Source of the DNA: an uncultured Bacteroides sp.
Lineage (GTDB): Bacteria; Bacteroidota; Bacteroidia; Bacteroidales; Bacteroidaceae
Length of the DNA: 64,000 bases
NCBI RefSeq assembly: GCF_937912035.1
Contig: NZ_CALDPF010000043.1
Span: 100,273 to 164,272, forward strand
Direction: 5' to 3'
How positions within the stretch are numbered: position 1 is the stretch's first letter; the number at the start of each line of letters is the position of its first letter. The notes below the pieces were generated by a model. It saw nothing but the letters and a program-made list of their open reading frames with translations, made no database searches and was not told where the DNA came from. A program made the position numbers and the translations under genes. Shown piece after piece: positions 61,131 through 64,000 of the stretch.

Positions 61131-64000
61131 TCACTGTCTGGTAACCTTCACAAACAGAGAGAAGTCGTCAAAGTTAAGTTCTGTACCTTCAGCAACTTCA
61201 TCTACCAGTTCAAGTGAGTTAGCCAAAACTTGGTTGCAAATATAATTATTATATTCATTTACAGCATCATCTGTATTGGAATTTCTTGATAAAGTGATAT
61301 TTATTTTATCTGTTATTTCAAATCCGCTACTCTTTCTGATATTCTGTATACGATTTACAAGTTCACGTGCGATACCTTCACGTCTGAGTTCTTCAGTGAT
61401 TGTCACTTCAAGAGCTACAGTCAGACGGCCTTCGTTGGCAACAAGCCATCCTGGGATGTCTTCGCTGAAGATTTCAACATCGGCAGTTTCAATAACGGCG
61501 TCACCTCCGTCAAGAGCAAATGTGTAAGAACCGTTCTTTTCAAGTTCTGCAATAGCTTCCTGCGACATTTCTGCAACAGCAGCGGCTACTGCTTTCATCT
61601 GCTTTCCAAACTTAGGACCAAGTTTCTTGAAGTCACACTTAACTTTCTTAACCAATACACCCGAAGCACCTTCAACGAACTTGATTTCCTTAACATTCAC
61701 TTCGCTAAGAATCAAATCCTTAACAGCCTCTATATGACGTTTCTGGTCTTCATCGACAACTGGAACCATGATACACTGCAGTGGCTGGCGTACCTTGATA
61801 TTTACCTTACGACGAAGTGCAAGTACCATTGAAGTGACATCCTGTGCCATCTGCATACGTGCTTCAAGTTCCTTGTTTACAAGACTTTCATCAGCAACAG
61901 GGAATTTAGCAAGGTGAACAGAAACTACATTGTCACGTCCTGTTACATTTACAAGGTCCATATACAGACGGTCTGCATAGAACGGAGCTATAGGAGCCAT
62001 CAGTTTGGCAACTGTCTCAAGACATACATATAATGTCTGATAAGCAGAAAGCTTGTCTGTTGACATTGAGCTTCCCCAGAAACGCTTACGGTTCAGACGT
62101 ACATACCAGTTACTCAAATTGTCGTTCACGAAGTCTGTAATCAGACGACCGGCCTTGGTTGGCTCGTAATCATTATAGCAAGCATCAACATCCTTAATCA
62201 AAGAGTTGAGCAATGACAATATCCATCTGTCTATTTCAGGGCGTTCTTCCATCGGTACATCTTTCTCTGCATAGCAGAAGCCATCGACATTTGCATAAAG
62301 TGCAAAGAATGAATATGTATTGTATAGTGTTCCGAAGAATTTACGTCTCACTTCATCCACACCTTCAGTATCGAACTTCAGGTTATCCCATGGAGAAGCA
62401 TTGGTAATCATGTACCAGCGCAATGGGTCTGAACCGAACTTCTCGATTGTAGCGAACGGATCTACCGCATTACCAAGACGCTTAGACATCTTGTTACCGT
62501 TCTTGTCGAGTACAAGACCGTTAGAGATAACATTCTTGTAAGCCACACTGTCGAACACCATAGTAGCGATTGCATGAAGTGTAAAGAACCATCCACGAGT
62601 CTGGTCAACACCTTCTGCAATGAAATCGGCAGGATAGTAAGAACGGTTGTCAACTATCTCCTTGTTTTCGAACGGATAGTGAAGCTGTGCGTATGGCATA
62701 GCACCAGAGTCAAACCAAACGTCGATAAGGTCAGTTTCACGTTTCATCGGCTTGCCGCTTTCAGAAACAAGAACGATATCATCTACGTAAGGACGGTGCA
62801 AGTCTATCTTATCGTAGTTTTCCTTGCTGTACTGTCCTGGAACGAAACCGAGTTTCTTATATGGATTTTCTGTCATAAAGCCTGCAGCTACAGACTTTTC
62901 TATTTCATTATAAAGTTCTTCTACAGAACCGATGCACAATTCTTCTCCTTCATCGTTACGCCAGATTGGAAGCGGAGTACCCCAATAACGGGAACGGCTC
63001 AAGTTCCAGTCGTTCAGATTTTCAAGCCACTTGCCGAAACGTCCTGTACCAGTTGATTCTGGTTTCCAGTTGATAGTCTTGTTCAGTTCTATCATGCGGT
63101 CTTTAGCTGCAGTAGAACGGATAAACCAGCTGTCCAACGGATAGTAAAGCACCGGTTTGTCTGTACGCCAGCAGTGAGGATAGTTGTGTACATGCTTCTC
63201 AATCTTGAATGCCTGATTGTTCTGCTTCATCATCATGCAGATATAGATATCAAGCGATTCTGCAGCCTGAGCTGCTTTTTCGTCATATTTGCCGTCAACT
63301 GTGAACTGAGGGTCGTATGCATTCTTAACCCAACGTCCCTGATATTCTTTATAAGCATCAACATTTACACATTCCTTCACGAAAGCCTCATCAAGTTCGT
63401 CCAACAGATAGAACTTACCTGTCAAGTCAACCATAGGACGAGTCTCGCCCTTCTTGTTGATCATAAACAATGAAGGAATTCCTGCCGCACGAGCCACATT
63501 GGCGTCGTCAGCACCGAATGTAGGAGCGATATGTACTATACCTGTACCGTCTTCTGTTGTTACATAATCACCAGGGATTACGCGGAAAGCCTTGGCAGAA
63601 GCCTCAACCCATCCATCAGCTGTAGCCTCAACAGGTTTAACCCATGGAATAAGCTGTTCGTATTCCATACCTACGAGGTCAGTACCCTTGTACTCTCCTA
63701 CCACCTTGAATGGGATAAGTTTGTCACCAGGCTTATAGTCTTCAAGAGCTATTTCTTCAGCTTTCTTGTTGAAATGAGTGTAAAGAAGAGGTTTTGCCAA
63801 AACTACAGTCATCTTCTCGCCTGTATAACCGTTATAAGTCTGTACAGCCACATAGTCAATCTTCGGGCCAACGCAAAGAGCTGTGTTTGAAGGCAATGTC
63901 CAAGGAGTAGTAGTCCAAGCTATGAAATAAGGAGTACCCCACTGAGCCATTTCAGGTTTAGGGTTCTTCATCTTGAACTGTCCAACAACAGTTGTATCCT
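61131..64000 (-). CDS. ileS: Isoleucine--tRNA ligase, 5' end missing
   Basis: A class I synthetase whose coding frame runs off the end of the window. The internal ATG at 63971 is not the start, because the frame stays open to 63998 with conserved sequence (DTTVVGQFK). The visible part of about 956 residues includes the editing (CP1) domain (TPYFIAWTTTPWTLPSNTAL; GTGIVHIAPTFGADD), the KMSKS-equivalent KNGNKMSKRLGNAVDP, and the anticodon-binding and C-terminal domains. By family length roughly the first 190 residues, with the HIGH motif, lie beyond the edge. The zinc-finger tail of some bacterial IleRS is not seen. Confidence 0.97.
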   Translation of the reverse strand, partial: DTTVVGQFKMKNPKPEMAQWGTPYFIAWTTTPWTLPSNTALCVGPKIDYVAVQTYNGYTGEKMTVVLAKPLLYTHFNKKAEEIALEDYKPGDKLIPFKVVGEYKGTDLVGMEYEQLIPWVKPVEATADGWVEASAKAFRVIPGDYVTTEDGTGIVHIAPTFGADDANVARAAGIPSLFMINKKGETRPMVDLTGKFYLLDELDEAFVKECVNVDAYKEYQGRWVKNAYDPQFTVDGKYDEKAAQAAESLDIYICMMMKQNNQAFKIEKHVHNYPHCWRTDKPVLYYPLDSWFIRSTAAKDRMIELNKTINWKPESTGTGRFGKWLENLNDWNLSRSRYWGTPLPIWRNDEGEELCIGSVEELYNEIEKSVAAGFMTENPYKKLGFVPGQYSKENYDKIDLHRPYVDDIVLVSESGKPMKRETDLIDVWFDSGAMPYAQLHYPFENKEIVDNRSYYPADFIAEGVDQTRGWFFTLHAIATMVFDSVAYKNVISNGLVLDKNGNKMSKRLGNAVDPFATIEKFGSDPLRWYMITNASPWDNLKFDTEGVDEVRRKFFGTLYNTYSFFALYANVDGFCYAEKDVPMEERPEIDRWILSLLNSLIKDVDACYNDYEPTKAGRLITDFVNDNLSNWYVRLNRKRFWGSSMSTDKLSAYQTLYVCLETVAKLMAPIAPFYADRLYMDLVNVTGRDNVVSVHLAKFPVADESLVNKELEARMQMAQDVTSMVLALRRKVNIKVRQPLQCIMVPVVDEDQKRHIEAVKDLILSEVNVKEIKFVEGASGVLVKKVKCDFKKLGPKFGKQMKAVAAAVAEMSQEAIAELEKNGSYTFALDGGDAVIETADVEIFSEDIPGWLVANEGRLTVALEVTITEELRREGIARELVNRIQNIRKSSGFEITDKINITLSRNSNTDDAVNEYNNYICNQVLANSLELVDEVAEGTELNFDDFSLFVKVTRQ

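Noticed and set aside
1..64000. tRNA, rRNA or prophage genes
   Set aside because: I saw no cloverleaf, rRNA or phage structural sequence on either strand, though a dedicated scan was not possible.

Overview
This window comes from a Bacteroidales genome, most likely a gut Bacteroides or Phocaeicola. The evidence is the gene content (lipidated TamL, DUF4296, TSCPD and UpxY-type NusG proteins, a Nudix-type arabinose regulator, class A2 beta-lactamase) and the promoters. Most genes are preceded by the Bacteroidetes -7 box TAnnTTTG rather than sigma-70 boxes or strong Shine-Dalgarno sites. The window opens inside cobT and ends inside ileS, so both edge genes are partial.

Region 1 (1-7605) is the late part of cobalamin synthesis. 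cobT, cobS and cobC on the plus strand meet cbiA, a PduO-type adenosyltransferase, cobQ, a cobD-like decarboxylase and cbiB on the minus strand, with an 11-base gap between the stops. Together they amidate and adenosylate the corrin ring, attach the aminopropanol arm and build the lower loop. No B12 riboswitch is visible inside the window.

Region 2 (7690-12560) looks like accessory DNA: an AT-rich beta-propeller lipoprotein gene and a secreted heparinase II/III-type lyase gene, separated by an IS110-family element. Its transposase is interrupted by one in-frame TGA. The DNA after the transposase can fold into two successive long-range stems and is a candidate bridge RNA.

Region 3 (12583-23928) has yaaA and then the arabinose/pentose cluster: mutarotase lipoprotein, SSS symporter, Nudix-type regulator AraR, araD, araA, an FGGY ribulokinase, transketolase and rpiB. 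It carries a paired inverted motif in the leading promoter region, a 16-bp-arm hairpin before araR and a terminator inside the operon before the kinase gene.

Region 4 (23929-33130) begins with an intergenic array of five 22-bp tandem repeats. It continues with dnaB, pheT, a small membrane protein, yebC and a TSCPD protein, then a cytochrome c maturation pair (ResB-like and CcsA-like) feeding a three-haem cytochrome c peroxidase.

Region 5 (33165-49317) is mixed. It holds a lipoprotein with lipocalin and two MliC-like lysozyme-inhibitor domains beside a class A beta-lactamase, DUF1349, an acetyltransferase divergent from a LuxR-type regulator, a DUF418 protein, an EFR1 ferredoxin, a K+/H+ antiporter, ybaK, uvrA, a LysM protein paired with a PorT-like barrel, xth, dgkA, a PAP2 phosphatase and a TIGR02757 gene.

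Region 6 (49318-64000) contains a compact promoter-to-terminator unit that may be a small RNA, a bifunctional nuclease, an orphan UpxY/NusG paralogue with its own terminator, paaK plus an ACT protein, gtrA, aspS, a DUF6965-like protein, tamL, a SpoU methyltransferase, a DUF4296 lipoprotein, lspA, a DksA-like protein that has lost its zinc ligands, and ileS. Apart from Region 2, most of the window reads as ordinary core chromosome.
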